From Drosophila pseudoobscura (Eukaryota; Arthropoda; Insecta; Diptera; Drosophilidae): a stretch of 64,000 nt of DNA. The DNA lies in assembly GCF_009870125.1 (NCBI RefSeq), contig NC_046683.1, forward strand, positions 21,833,001 to 21,897,000, written 5' to 3'. Made by a program: the position numbers and the translations under genes. Numbering within the stretch: position 1 is the stretch's first letter; each line of letters opens with the position of its first letter. Below, in pieces: positions 44,440 through 56,500 of this stretch. The notes under the pieces are model-generated. The model worked only from the letters and a program-made list of their open reading frames with translations. It had not been told where the DNA came from and ran no database searches.

Positions 44440-47075
44440 CTTGAGCCGTTCGCGCCGCTACCATCCGGCGGCTATTCAGGGATGGTCCGTTCGCCGTTTT
44501 TATGCGATAGTTAGCCGATGGTTTCCAAATGCAGCCCTAAAAAGCAATGAATGGCAATAAAAAATAATTCGCGCCTACACATATTTCAAATCGTAATTCA
44601 AATTTTAAATCGTTAAAAAGAAGAAAAAAGCAAAAAATCTTAATACAAAATGAGACCAGCAATTGGTGGTAATACGTAAACATAACTATGTATGCATTTG
44701 CTTTTTTTACACGCATGCCGAAGTGGACTGCATAGATGGAAAATCTCGCTGTAAAAATTTGGAAAATTTCCGAAATAATTCCGTGAATGTCAACAAGGAC
44801 AGATATAACTGCAGATCTAATATTCTATCTGCTACCAAGGCGCTGCACCAAAACGGATCAAACTGGAAAATCTTCTGGCGATTGTTCGGAAATTGCTTGA
44901 GGTCTAGAGGGAGCAGCAGAAATTACAGGAGGAACACCAGGAAACAAAGCGAGAGATACTCCAGCAAATTGCGAAAAGCTTAGGCCAAACCAACCTCCAA
45001 CCAGAGCTGCTGCAATTTTCAAGGGAGTCCAAAGAGTAACGTTTTTGTACATATGGATTGTTTTATTATAACCAACAGGAGCACCAATGTGGTTTTAAAA
45101 GTAAATCGGAAAACATTGTGAAAATGAAAACCGGATCCTGCTTGATAATTACTATATAACGTTACTCTTTAGACTCCCTAGAAAATTGCAGCAGCTCTGG
45201 TTGGAGGTTGGTCTGGCCTTGGCGGCTCGTAATTGGCGAGAGTATCTCTCGCTTTGTTTCCTGGTGTTCCTCCTGTAATTTCTGCTGCTCCCTCTGGACT
45301 TCAAGCAGTTTCCGAAAAATGTGCAGTTGCAGAAAGAATGTTAGAGCTGCAGTTGTACAAGGGTGTTCAATAAGTTTTGCAGTTCGATAAGAGATGGCGT
45401 TACGACTAGCCTAATTTGTATATGTAATGTTGGTTTATCTTTTATCTGAAAGTATGTGAAGTTTTATTTAAATCTGCCAGTGTATTTTCTTTTTTAAAAA
45501 ATCATTTAGTATCGACATGTTAGAGACTTTTTTACAATGTAAAAAATCAAGTATCGTGCAGTGATTGATTTTTTTTTTAAGGTTTAAAAGCAAAGGATAT
45601 TTATGATCAAATATGAAAAGAATATAAGGACTCTTCGCCTTCAATTAATTTAATTCAATTATTTTAACGTGGTCGTACAAGCCTCGAAGACAAACGTCAA
45701 GGACGTCCAAATTTAGCAACAACACCCGAATTTATAGAAAAAAAAAATAGGATATCGTATTGGAACATCGTCGGGTGACTGAAAGAGATTTAGTAGAACC
45801 CCTAGGCATCTCAAAGGGCAGTGTAACAAATATTTTGACTGATGTATTGGGCTTCAGAAAGCTGTGTGCAAAATGGGTGCCGCATTCGCTAAAAATTAAA
45901 AGAAAAAAACGACTTTCTCAGCCACATTTAAAGCGTTTTCGAATGAGACTTGGGTTTATCACCATGATTCTGAATGATAACAAGAGGTTACAAAGTGGTT
46001 TGGAACTGGTTCTTCGGCTCGTGAAAGAGCCGATTCAGAAATCGACCAAGAAGTTGTTGGTATCAGTTTCTTAGGATGCGAAAAGAAGTTTGTTTGTGGA
46101 CTACTTGCAAACTAGTAAAACAATAAATTCCGAATATGACTTTATCCTTTTAGACCAGCTAAAAAAAACAATTTGTCAGAAAACACCCAGTTTCCAGAAG
46201 AAAAAATTATTTTTCATCAGGACAATCCGGACAATCAGGACACATGTCACAAGAGCATTTTGACAATGGGTAAAATCTATGAATTAAAATTTGAATTGTT
46301 CGAGCATTCACTGTGTTCACGAGACTTGGCTTATACCGACTTCAAACGGTTTCCAAACCTAAGAAAATGCGAGAAAGCGTTTTTTATCAAACTATTAGGT
46401 CATAACAGCTGTGGAGGCGTATTTTGAGGCACTTCCTTATTCGAACTTCTGGGATGGAACTCATAAATTTAAATCTCGTTCGAACAAGTTTATTGATGTT
46501 AAGAAAGACTATACTAAATAACAAAAGGTATTTCAAACTCTAAAATTGTGTTTTTCTTATCTTAGTCGGCATTAACGGATTTGTTTCGGGACCCCCGAAA
46601 ATCCGCAGTAATATGATGCCAAATGTTTATAGCGAGACTTTCCATCTATGCAGTCCACTTCGCCCTGCGTGTATTTTTTGTTTATTGAACGGCTGCAAAA
46701 TAGTAATCATTAAAAAGCAAATACATATATACATACTTATGTTTACTTTTTATCACCAATTTCTCATTTCTCTCATTTTGTATTGTGTTTGTTGTTTTTC
46801 TTTTTCTTTTTTCAACTACTTAAAATTTGAATTAAGATTTGAAATATGGGTAGGCGCGAACTATTTTTTATTGCCATTCATTGCTTTTTAGGGTTGCATT
46901 TGAAACTATCTGCATAATACCGCTTAGAAAGGTGCGGCTTAGGAACACCCCACATGAATGGTGGAATAACTGGGAAAGGCAAAACCTTACGAACCATCTC
47001 CGAAATGAATGGCCATCAGTGTGAATGGCCTATAAGCCGTCCGCGCCGCTTAATGTTGGGGGTGTGCAAAGTTGC
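44440..47075. mobile_element. long foldback (inverted-arm) element, unclassified
   Basis: The left arm (about 44440-45045) is matched in reverse complement by a right arm split in two: 45160-45355 and 46558-47075. Shared blocks include GCAATGAATGGCAATAAAAA, CGCGCCTAC, CAAATCGTAATTCAAATTTT-type sequence, GAAGTGGACTGCATAGATGG, AACTGCAG, GGGAGCAGCAGAAATTACAG and AACCTCCAACCAGAGCTGCT. A loop of about 115 bases separates the arms. The gap in the right arm is exactly a mariner. The arms carry coding-like sequence (REQQKLQEEHQETKRE...), but no transposase of its own is recognisable and I cannot name the family. It is old: the arms differ at perhaps one base in ten, with indels. Confidence 0.75.
45358..46557 (+). 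mobile_element. mariner-family transposon, decayed
   Basis: A 1200-base element flanked by TA on both sides (45356-45357 and 46558-46559), the mariner target duplication. In changing frames it reads HRRVTERDLVEPLGISKGSV, GFRKLCAKWVPHSL, LQSGLELVLRLVKEP-type sequence, INSEYDFILLDQLKK-like sequence, EEKIIFHQDNPDNQD (second catalytic region) and CHKSILTMGKIYELKFELFE, then VEAYFEALPYSN-like residues. This is the order of a mariner transposase of about 345 residues. Several frame shifts make it inactive. The 5' end is CAAGGGTGTTCAATAAGTTT; the two terminal repeats have diverged. Confidence 0.8.
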
Positions 47076-47343
47076 TTAACGCAACTAATAAACATATATT
47101 GTCTGAGTACTGGGCTGAGACTGAGGCTTAGTCCTGCATATTATCATTTCATTCTGTCTTTTTAGATGTATATAGACTTATACTAAAATTAAGTATGTGC
47201 TACCTACCACCCACCCCTCCACCACTGTTATTATCGCTTCGTCGGCGGTCTGGCAACTCCGGCGAATAACTGTTTGTAAAAAAGCATCGATCGCGGCCGA
47301 ACATATTTTTCCTTAACCAAATCATCTCTTTTTGTGCTTAACA

Positions 47344-47796
47344 ATGCTGAAACGCGATCTGCAAAGCATCACACTAAAACTGTCCGATCTCAAGGAGTAC
47401 GACGCGAAGCGCCTTGAGAACAAATTCAAGAACCAGCGCCCCAGACACTCTGTGGAAACCATCACCGGGGACGACGCGTCCACGTCTGGCACGGCAACTT
47501 CCAGCTTTACAGCTGGCACGTGCACAGAGACGCCGTCCTCGGGCACACCCACTGGCTCGACTACTCCCACGTTGGCTACTCAGGAGGATCTGGCTGATCG
47601 TTCGCCCAGACCCACATCTGTGGCAGCCACAGCCACAACAGCAACCACGAATTCTGGCTCCACCGATGATGATATTAGCGTGGCGGCCGTCGCAGATGAC
47701 AACGACACCATCGATGACTTCAGCGACGACAACTGGGTGGACTTGGATGCGGACACTAACGATGCGGACGAAGAGGGAGCAAGAGGAGGAGCCTAG
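47344..47796 (+). CDS. CDC26/APC12-like protein, anaphase-promoting complex
   Basis: Single-exon frame of 150 residues. The N-terminus MLKRDLQSITLKLSDLKEYD closely follows human CDC26 ([20 protein letters not shown]), the segment that threads into APC6 and keeps it stable. The rest differs: a Ser/Thr/Ala-rich linker and an acidic end with DDFSDDNWVDLDADTND. CDC26 C-termini vary, so this is acceptable, but the call rests on about 25 residues remembered from memory. It would be a nuclear/cytosolic subunit of the mitotic ubiquitin ligase. A second ORF begins 37 bases after its stop. The previous open frame begins slightly upstream, but the ATG at 47344 (context AACAATGC) matches the family start. 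Confidence 0.5.
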   Translation: MLKRDLQSITLKLSDLKEYDAKRLENKFKNQRPRHSVETITGDDASTSGTATSSFTAGTCTETPSSGTPTGSTTPTLATQEDLADRSPRPTSVAATATTATTNSGSTDDDISVAAVADDNDTIDDFSDDNWVDLDADTNDADEEGARGGA

Positions 47797-47833
47797 CCTA
47801 GCATGCGACCTAGTATCTTTTTTTTATACTTAA

Positions 47834-48028
47834 ATGTCAAATTTTGAAGACGTAACAAATAATAATTCCAAACTTCAAGATCGAGTCGAGCACCTTTGCC
47901 AAGGTTATTATTATGTTATCCAGATGTTTGCAACTCTCAGAAGGGCAGGGATGGATGTAGAAAGTTATTATCTCAGACGTATTTACAAAGAACATACACA
48001 TCAGAATATTAAGGCTGGCTACTGTTAG
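47834..48028 (+). CDS. small 64-residue ORF directly downstream of the CDC26-like gene
   Basis: Reads MSNFEDVTNNNSKLQDRVEH then LCQGYYYVIQMFATLRRAGM and DVESYYLRRIYKEH, a non-repetitive, amphipathic helical composition that looks like real protein. It starts 37 bases after the stop of the preceding ORF with no promoter or poly(A) signal between them except a poly-T run, so the two may share a bicistronic mRNA. I recognise no family. A TATAAAAG lies just after its stop. It may instead be a decayed exon. Confidence 0.4.
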   Translation: MSNFEDVTNNNSKLQDRVEHLCQGYYYVIQMFATLRRAGMDVESYYLRRIYKEHTHQNIKAGYC

Positions 48029-48292
48029 GCTATAAAAGCTGGCTGCTAAGGAATTACTGTCCATAAGTCTTACATACATACATATGTATGTATGAAGAAA
48101 TATGTATGTAGATATGCTCTGCATGGTCTCTGTTTTTGGTATCGCCGTTTGCAAAAGGGACGGATTATTTTTTAATGCGTGCACCTTTCATGAGAAAAGA
48201 CACAACGTCGATATTAATTCCTGCAATCTATCATCATTCCACCTAATGGCCATTATTCTAGCTCTCTACACATCAAGTTTACAAAGGCGCCA

Positions 48293-48490
48293 ATTAGGAC
48301 CGACGGACGGACAAACGAATGTGGCTATATCGACTCGGGTATTGATGCTGGTCAAGAATCTATATGTATAATTTAAAAGGTTGGAAGCGTTTCCTTCTGG
48401 CTGTCACATACATGCATCTATAGTATAGATTCTAACGATTCTAATATACATATGTATGTACCGCTTTATTCTTTAAGTGCCGAGTAATCA
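48293..48490 (-). mobile_element. DINE-1 fragment
   Basis: Diverged minus-strand piece with GACCGACGGACGGACAAACG (GTCY microsatellite remnant), GATGCTGGTCAAGAATCTAT, and TTGGAAGCGTTTCCTTCTGG. Lacks both termini. Confidence 0.55.
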
Positions 48491-48989
48491 AAAAAGGGCA
48501 TTTGAAAACTGCGATTTTCGGTCTGATTTTTAATTTTCTGAAGCATGCATGCTTTTAGGCTGTATTGATGATAAAGGCAATTTAACTTCCCTGTAGTTGT
48601 GTAGTTGTATTGTGGTAGTTTGGATCGCTGGCTTTCAGGTTCGACGAAGGGTAAACATTTATTGAATCCGATATGCTATATAATCTTCTATGCTATAGAA
48701 TTATTACACTATTTTCTTTGATTTGAGCGCTCATGGAAACCTTTTTACGAATTTGTTTATAAATTATTCAAAAAATGTATACAGGGAGCAATTACTTATT
48801 ACGATGCAATTACTACACCGTCAAGTGGCCCGTCTGAAACCAGCAGAAGGCTGTTACGCGAGCATTCCGGAAAGATAGCTGTTAGACTAATATTCGAGGA
48901 AAATGAGCACTAAAGTTACTAAGAGAACTAGGCATGCATTCAAAATACATTTACCACTACAATTACAAATTACTAGAAAGGTGTGTAAG

Positions 48990-51480
48990 GATTAGTAATT
49001 TAATAAGAGAAAGAGAATTAGTGGTGGATATAATATGAGGGAATTATATTCCGAGCATAAGACCCTAAACGGTTCATGAAAGGAATAATTCGATCTACAA
49101 AGTGGAAGGAACAACGGTATACAAATTCTAGTAAGTCTAATAGGAATCGTGAAGTTTATCGGGAGGTTTACTAATAGCAGTCTAATAGAGTAAGATGGAA
49201 GTCTCACACCCGCATCCCAGTTAAGGCCCCGCAGAGCAAAGAGTAAAAAGTTTTTTTGTACTGATTCTATGTCCTGGTGTGGTCCTGGTGTACTTTGTAC
49301 TGAGGGCACCATACACAGGAGCCGTATTTTAAGATCGGACGAAAAAGCGAGGTATAGAAGTCAACACCATGGCTGAAAGTTATTGAGATCGGATTGCAAG
49401 CGAGAATGAAATGAAATGTCCTTATACTGGACACAGAGTTTAAAATCATCCGCATACATAAGTACTCGAGAGTATGTTAATACCGACAGCAATACGTTAA
49501 TAAAGAGTGTAAAGAGTAAGGGGCTGTAAAGCCATTTAGGGCTGCCCTGTGGTACTCCCAAAGAAACCTTTACTGGTAAGGAGAGGAAGTTTTGAAGAGG
49601 ACTCTTTGAGACCTGGAACAAAGATAGCTAGAAATCCATCTCAGGAGGTTGGGCGGAAACCCTAAAAGGTCAAGTTTATGCGCTTAAAGGGAATGGGTTG
49701 CATGGGGATTTAATGCATTCGCCCATTACTAAAGTCGGTGTAAATGAAATCCGTCTGTAAGTTACCATGAAAGCCTTTAATAATGAAAGAGGTAAACTCT
49801 AGCATGTTCGTGGTGGTTGATCGCCGCCTTATAAATCCATGCTGAGTTGGAGATATAAGTGACTTGCAGAGATGTTGCAAGTGCGGAGTAAAAACTTTCT
49901 CAAACATTTTGGGAATAGCGGATAACTTTGCTATACCTCTATAATTTTTTGCATCAGACTTGCTACCATTTTTATGGAGAGGAATTATAAGCGATTCCTT
50001 CCAGATAGGGGGGAAGCAAGAAGAATCAATGGACAGGGTGAATAGTTTAAGCAAGGGTCCACACAGTGCCTCGGCGCAGTACCTGAGTACACAACCTGGA
50101 ACCCCGTCTGGACCCGGTGAAAACACCGGCTTAACTAGTCGAAGATAATGAAGTTAAGAACATTCATTTAACAAGGGACTGAGAAAAACGTATCCTGCAT
50201 CGAGAAAGGTAGTTCTTACCTATTACATGGCGAGAATGAGAGAATGAGTCTTGATTTTATGTTTTTTAGGCTGGATAACTCTTTGGTAAACCAAGGGGGG
50301 TTTTCCAGATCTAATCGGACAAGAAAGCGGGACACAAGAATCACAAAAAGTGAATTGTAAACAATTTTTGTGCCTTTTATGCCATCAGTGCACAAGTACA
50401 AAGCGGACCAATCAAAATCCCTAATGAGGTTATTAAGCATCGCACACTCGGCTTTACGAAAGCAGCGGACAGGTTGCCTACTCGACCGATCCAATACAGT
50501 TGGTCCTATATCTAGCGACACTTCGAAAGTAGGATGGTAGACGTCTTCAAGTATGGTGAGCGGAAGGGCCCCCTCCTTTCTAAAAGTTGTGTACCGACCT
50601 GCCAAAACCACGGAACTAAGAATGTCCGGCTTTAACCAGGTTTGATACAATCATACAATTCATTCAATCCCGGAAAAGAATGTTGAGCTTACTACATAAG
50701 CCTCTAACATTCTGATAGGTTACTAATAGAGAAGTTAGTTTTTTGGAAGGGTGGAAGCAGGACGGGAAGATGAGGAAGTTGAGGTTGAGGGTGGCACACT
50801 GGAATGATTTGTAAGAGTTATGGGGGGCCTATTCCTCTTCTTAGCCTTCACCACCAAATGCTCCGGCCAAAATTTGGCGGAGCAAATGGTGTCAAATTGA
50901 GTTGGGGAGATGCTTATCTTAAACGAGGCTATCTCCCTGGCATAGGAGAAGTTACATTTCTCCACCCTTAAACCCACGGCTTTTATTTTGCTTTGAACAA
51001 CAGCAATTACATCATTAGATGTGAGGTCAGGGGTCAGCCGTGAAACAAAAACTTGTCGTTTTGGTGGGACTCCCACCAGTGGTTTAGGCACCACAGGCCT
51101 AGTACCTGTGTTGGCAATATCCGGAGATCCGGAACAGACAGGACAGCTAGCTAGCTGCGGACACCACGAGCACGGACGCTGCAGACGTACTTGGCTGCAC
51201 GTTCTCCGAGGCGATGAATTCGGTTACCGAATCTGCATCGCCAGCAGCTGTCGTTGCCTTTGTAGTGGCAAAGACTCATTCAGTGGGAGACTCATTCAGC
51301 AGTTGCAGGCTGCAAAATTGAGACTCCATGGCTACGGCCAGCTCCTTAAAGCCCTGAGCCATTCAGCATTACAATTAGCCAATACCTCCTGCGGATTTTA
51401 TTTCCGCTTATGCTCTCATGCTCCATTGCGTGCAGAAATTTTAGCGCTTGCATCGATCAAACTTAAACTATAAAAGTCAG
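48990..51480 (-). pseudogene. CR1/jockey-type LINE, decayed but long
   Basis: On the minus strand one reads, in order, an ORF1-like part (RQVFVSRLTPDLTSNDVIAV, FKISISPTQFDTICSAKFWP), an endonuclease/linker part (YQTWLKPDILSSVVLAGRYT, ENPPWFTKELSSLKNIKSRL), the reverse transcriptase (PDGVPGCVLRYCAEALCGPL, NYRGIAKLSAIPKMFEKVFT, THGFIRRRSTTTNM-like, GVPQGS, VLMYADDFKL with an intact YADD) and a post-RT part (YGSCVWCPQY, NFLLFALRGLNWDAG). About 2.5 kb remain, with several frame changes and stops. The 5' end of the copy lies near the DINE-1 3' end at 51499. Confidence 0.75.
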
Positions 51481-51498
51481 TTGGATAAAAAACAGATA

Positions 51499-52012
51499 CA
51501 ACGAGGGGAACGTTGTGAGTTGCTGCGGAGACCGCAACTCTACATTTATACCAGATTCTTAGTCAGTATGGCTCTCATCCGGCAGACGGCGCGTACATTG
51601 ATCGACAAAGAGTACGTGCGAGAGTGACAGAGAGTCAGTCAGAACTTGTCGTCGGGCACTAAGTAGCCACTGCCAATTGTTTTGTTCCTTTTGGTTAAAA
51701 TAATGATCCGATCTGATCCAGATTCAGTATCCTGATAGATATGGTCCTCTACGATTCTGCATTTTCTGTTTTCTCGTATCTTTGAAATTGTGGATGCCAC
51801 AGATTTTCGCCCCTTGTGGAGGCGGTAGTGGGCAATGCGAAGTTTTGAAATATTCTTGTAACAGTGACATATCCCAGAAGTCCGGATATAAAATGTCGAA
51901 TATATATACTTTATGGGGTCGGAAGCGATTCCTTTTGGACGTTACACACATCCATTTTCACCACAAATCGAATATACCCCTATACTCATTTTGAGTATCG
52001 GATATAAAAATT
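51499..52012 (-). mobile_element. DINE-1 copy D, internally short
   Basis: Minus-strand copy with both ends: the 3' end (CGAGGGGAACGTTGTGAG) with the 24-base hairpin at 51517-51540, and the 5' end (ACTCATTTTGAGTATCGGAT) at 51985-52005. The central GTCY microsatellite and several modules are missing, giving about 510 bases. Confidence 0.75.
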
Positions 52013-52793
52013 ATGGTATGAGACACCTATAGAAACCTGCCAGATGTTTGTTAAAATTATGCTGTGAAAATACGTTAAAACGTTTCCAAATTGGTATTCA
52101 TCTTTTGGAGAATATTTTTAAAACCAATCAAACATTTTCAACCACCAAATTTCGTTTTTTCATGGTCAAATAGCAGTCTAGTCCAACACACTTTTGAGGC
52201 CATTTGCGGCTAAAGTTGTAACGACAACAAGCTGTTTATTATTTTGTGTTTAGTAATAAGCATGTGAAGGGGGTACCCTGGTACGCCCTTGAGCAGCGGC
52301 GTGTCTACATAAAAACGAAAAATCTGCAGGATTGCTAGGCTTAAAGCTAGCGTTTCTTTCTTTTTTTACAGTTACTATTTGCTTTGCAAGATGTCTGGAG
52401 AGAGACCAGCTGCCCCTCTGTTGGCAGGGGAAGGAAATGTCGAGGCGCAGCTTTCCTGTCAATCCCAGGTGCCACGCTTTGTTGGCAGAGGTTACCCAAC
52501 CTGTTGCCATATCCAGATTTCGTAATGCCCCAAGCTCCAAAAGCATACATATGTATACATACATATGTACATATGTATGTATGTATCAGAGACTACCTCA
52601 CGTTAGAGCGACACATGTGGTACACTGTCAAGGAAGCGCAAGGCGGCTCCATGGGTGACGATACTCAAATTTGTTAAGCTCCTCAGTGAACCTCAGGTTC
52701 ACATTCCACGTGATTCAGGCGCGCACTTTTCTAGAGGAGGAGTGGAGGCAGTGGCAGAGCGGTAGAGTGGGCCATTGCAGTGTAAAAGCACAC
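52013..52793. other. intergenic, no gene seen
   Basis: AT-rich, then a mixed stretch with ACATATGT tract at 52545-52585. Short open frames here are not supported. Confidence 0.45.
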
Positions 52794-52800
52794 TATAAAA
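52794..52800 (+). promoter_or_regulatory. TATA box, likely main promoter of the SLC16 gene
   Basis: TATAAAA in a CAGTGTAAAAGCACACTATA context, followed about 25-30 bases on by AGTCGG, with GC-rich transcribed-looking sequence and two good donor sites (53219, 53525) downstream. It is the best candidate promoter for the plus-strand transporter gene. Confidence 0.4.
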
Positions 52801-52824
52801 GCTCGAAAGCTTGTAGTCGGCGCT

Positions 52825-53524
52825 GCATTTCAAAACGGGACGTCGAGCTTTGTTGACTCTCTTGTTTTGTGTTGGTCCCAAGACGGGCCAAAACACAGCG
52901 TTTAATCCTGTCGCCGGTACCTGCGGTACCTGCGTGCGTGACGCCCTTCCGTTAAAAGTTAAACGGCGGCCCGCGGTCAATTTTCCACGGCTCGGGTTCA
53001 GTCCAAACTAAATTAGGGACAGTTTCAATTAATTACGCGAACAAATTCGATTTTCGAACTTGAGGAGGTATTGGTGCATAATAGCGCATAGGTTTCCGTA
53101 TTCGTATCCGTATCCGTATCCGTGTGCCGTATCGAGCGTCCGTGACCTGCAGTTAAGGATCGATCCGTGCCGGGCGCATCACGTGGCACGTGCCAGTGAA
53201 CTAGCGAAAAATGCAAGGGTAAGTTTTTTGTGGCCCGAGGGATGCCCGACACAGACACAGTTACAGCACGGCGTGGCACAGAGCCATGTAAGTTTGTGCA
53301 TTGTACATTGATATACTCGTAACCACCTGTCATACACACACAGATACTGACTCGCACATACACTGTCGCGGACACGGGACACGGCACACGGCACGTGCAA
53401 CAGCGAAACTACACTGAAGTCAACCGAGAAGCCGCCGATGCTGGCCATTTAGTTTCAATGAGTTCTCCCGCGCTGTCGTCGTCCGATCCACCTCTGGACC
53501 AGTCCCAGCATAACTCTTCTGATT
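52825..53524 (+). other. candidate first exon of the SLC16 gene with two donor sites
   Basis: GC-richer sequence containing (CCGTAT)n near 53095-53125. A consensus donor GTAAGT follows position 53218 (ATGCAAGG|GTAAGT), and another follows 53524 (CTGATT|GTAAGT). Before the second lies an ATG at 53458 opening a 22-codon frame MSSPALSSSDPPLDQSQHNS, of low-complexity but protein-like composition, ending in phase 1. Transcript evidence is lacking. Confidence 0.35.
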
Positions 53525-56500
53525 GTAAGTAAACCATGATTCAGTCCCGAACAGGCCCAGGGGACAGGCTTTCATTATCCTGTGCATAATTGGCCCACAG
53601 ATACCCACATACCCATAGACCACAGCACACACGTAGGCCCAGCTGCGGCCATGGGGGTGCACATCTGATGCATCTGACTCTGGCACTCAACAGGTGCTAG
53701 CCGCCCACTGGCCATGGCTGGCTTGAAATATTAATACGACACAAAGAGGACGAGACAAGTGCATGTTAAATAGAAGGCGGTAACAATGCAAACGGCCCGG
53801 CAGGGCTGGCACGGCTGGCAGGCCGGGCCACCTGCCCCAGAGCGACATCTAGGATGACCTGTCAGGGCCAACCCATCTCCTTCCCGCCCATTTGACTGGT
53901 GGCTGGTGGCTGGTGTCTGGTGGCTGGTGGGTCCCTGCACTTGGCGCTTTAACAAGTTCCTATAGCCAGCGTTTAGAATGCGCAATGGCAATGCGGCATG
54001 TTTCGTGCTGTCGCTGCAGTTGTTATTCTTGTTGTTGTTGTTGTCTTTAGGGCAACAGCAAAATGTCTACGCGCAGTATTTCCTTTGTTATTGCCAGACA
54101 ATTTACGGCTGATTGATGACTGCCAATCTTTTTTGTCAGCTAATTTGCATGAATTTGCATGAATCTACACCCCATTAATATTACTGCGCTGTTCTTGGCA
54201 GTTGGCTTCTCCGCAATTCGCAAAGTTCCCTGAGAACTGGGCAATTAACAGCCAGGCCAGGAAAGGAATAGGAAAGGAAAGGAAGGGTGTAAATATTGAT
54301 TGCTAGCGTAATGGAATCCTCATAGATATGCGTCGAGCAATGCCCATCGATAAAATAACGATCGATCCAGTAACTGCATCGATAGCCTCCATCCATCTAT
54401 ATCGATATATGAGGCAGTGCTTGAACCATTGAACCCCCTATAGGACATAGGATTTGCAATCGAAGTGCATTGAAATATGAAGCCAATGGGGATTCTATTT
54501 GAGTTCCGTTTCGAATTGAGGAAGGCAAGTGAATGCACCTATTAAAATAAAATCAGCAAGAGGTGTTTGACACCGATAAGAGGCTGCTAGGTCCCGTACC
54601 AGGCCAGCCAAAGCCAGATCAAATTACATTACACTCACGAACATAAACATGCACAACTTAATATTTTTTTGACTACGGATCGCTGAGCTATTGACCGCAA
54701 TTCTTGTGGATGGAGGCGACAATAGCACCAGCTTATCGCCATCCAGAATCGTCGTAGTTGTCTTAGTCTAACACCCTCGTCGCCATCGCTGTCTCGCTGT
54801 CCCGCTGTCCCGCTGTCCCACTGTCCGACTGTCCCACTGTCCGAGTGCACAACACATTTTTGGTGAAGTCCAGTCAGGGAGCAGTCGCTGGAGCAGATTG
54901 CCCCTGCTAATCTTCGCTGTAAGATGAACAAACAATAACACAATCAATTCTGGAGCAACAACAGCCACGAAATGTTCTCACCGTGACCGGGCGCTATCAT
55001 GGCGCTGGACGACGCCAGGGACTGAGACCAGAAAACTGGGAGGCTGTGAATCTTGAGACCTGAAACGGAGGATTGATGCTGGGGATACAGTTGGAGTTTA
55101 AAAATAGCACCATGCGTTTAAAAATAACCGAAACAACAGTAACCAAGTATCGACCGGAGAAGCAGGAGCACACTCTGTGCTCACTCGACCACATATCCCC
55201 AGATTTTTGCTGACAGCCAGTCCGCTTGGATTATGGACGACAAGTTGTTGGAGCCCGTTCAACAGCGGCAATAGCGGCACCACCATCCGAAGCAGCAATC
55301 TGGGGGCGGAACCAACCATCCTTCTACGTTAGCTCAAAGAAGTGCGGAGACGATCCATCTATCATTACGTGTCAAACTTGTTGTTGTCTCGTGCCAATTT
55401 GTTGAATGTTTTTGAATGACAGAAACGCTTTGAAAACAGAAAAATCTAGGTGTAAAGTCTGAGCCGGGATCCGGAACCCGCTTCTATCCCCTCCGCTCCT
55501 GAGCTAACCCACCCAAAGAGTTCCACTCCATTTACCCGGTTGTAGACTCGTCCAGCCGTAGCTATATCTCGTACTCTGCCTCAGGATCTGGCAACCATCT
55601 TATCAATTGAAAATGGGGCGCGGCAGGCCACCTTCGGGGGCTCTGAGCGGAATCGATTCCCTTGTCATTCCCTTATCACTCATTGAAATTGTCGTGCTTC
55701 GAGAATAGTAAATCGATTGGCGGAAGGGGTTTGATCCAGAGAGAAAAGAAAAGGCAAGTAATCTCCGCAAATCTTGATCGGATAACCTGTGACCGATCTG
55801 GTCACGATCGCACCTTGTCTGGGTTCTGATCAGGGGTCTCGTGTTGGGGTCTAGCTCGTCCCGAGTGCTGTGTATTTTTAGCATTAAATCCATTTCGGTG
55901 TTGGGCCAAGCTTTGTTTGCTCAGAAAATTATGCGATCGGTGCGAAGCTTGGCCAAGTCCAATTTCCATATTTGATGGTCAGTGAACAGTTGTTTAGGGC
56001 TGGGGTCCAGGGGGTGTACAGGGGGGCCCAGGGATCCAGGGATCCAATTCACTCAGCCTCTATAAAGAAACTTACATAGAGAAACATCGTTTTTTGTTGT
56101 CGCTTTCGCTTTGGACCTCAGATTTTCACCACTGTAGAGTGATAGGATGGGAAACTTCTGTTCTCTGTTCCACTGTGATCTGCAAAGAATGCAAGAAGAT
56201 CGGGAAATCACTTTCACATCCCCACTACTTCTTTGTCCGACCGCAAAGTGTGTTTCCAACACTGTGGGCAGCACTTCTCCCGCAGATACAATTTAAACTT
56301 ATTTAGCTTAATAATATTTTAGTTAGTCTCAGCAAAAGTTACTCTAAATGAGAATTGAACAACCGAAAGGGGCCTTGATTCAAAATATAGGATATTTCTA
56401 GATGTCCACAAAATGGAGTCGTACTATATATGTTCGTATGTATGTATGCATGTGAATTTCTAGTCTTTTAATAAACTTGGCAGAGGCCGTTTACGTCCAG

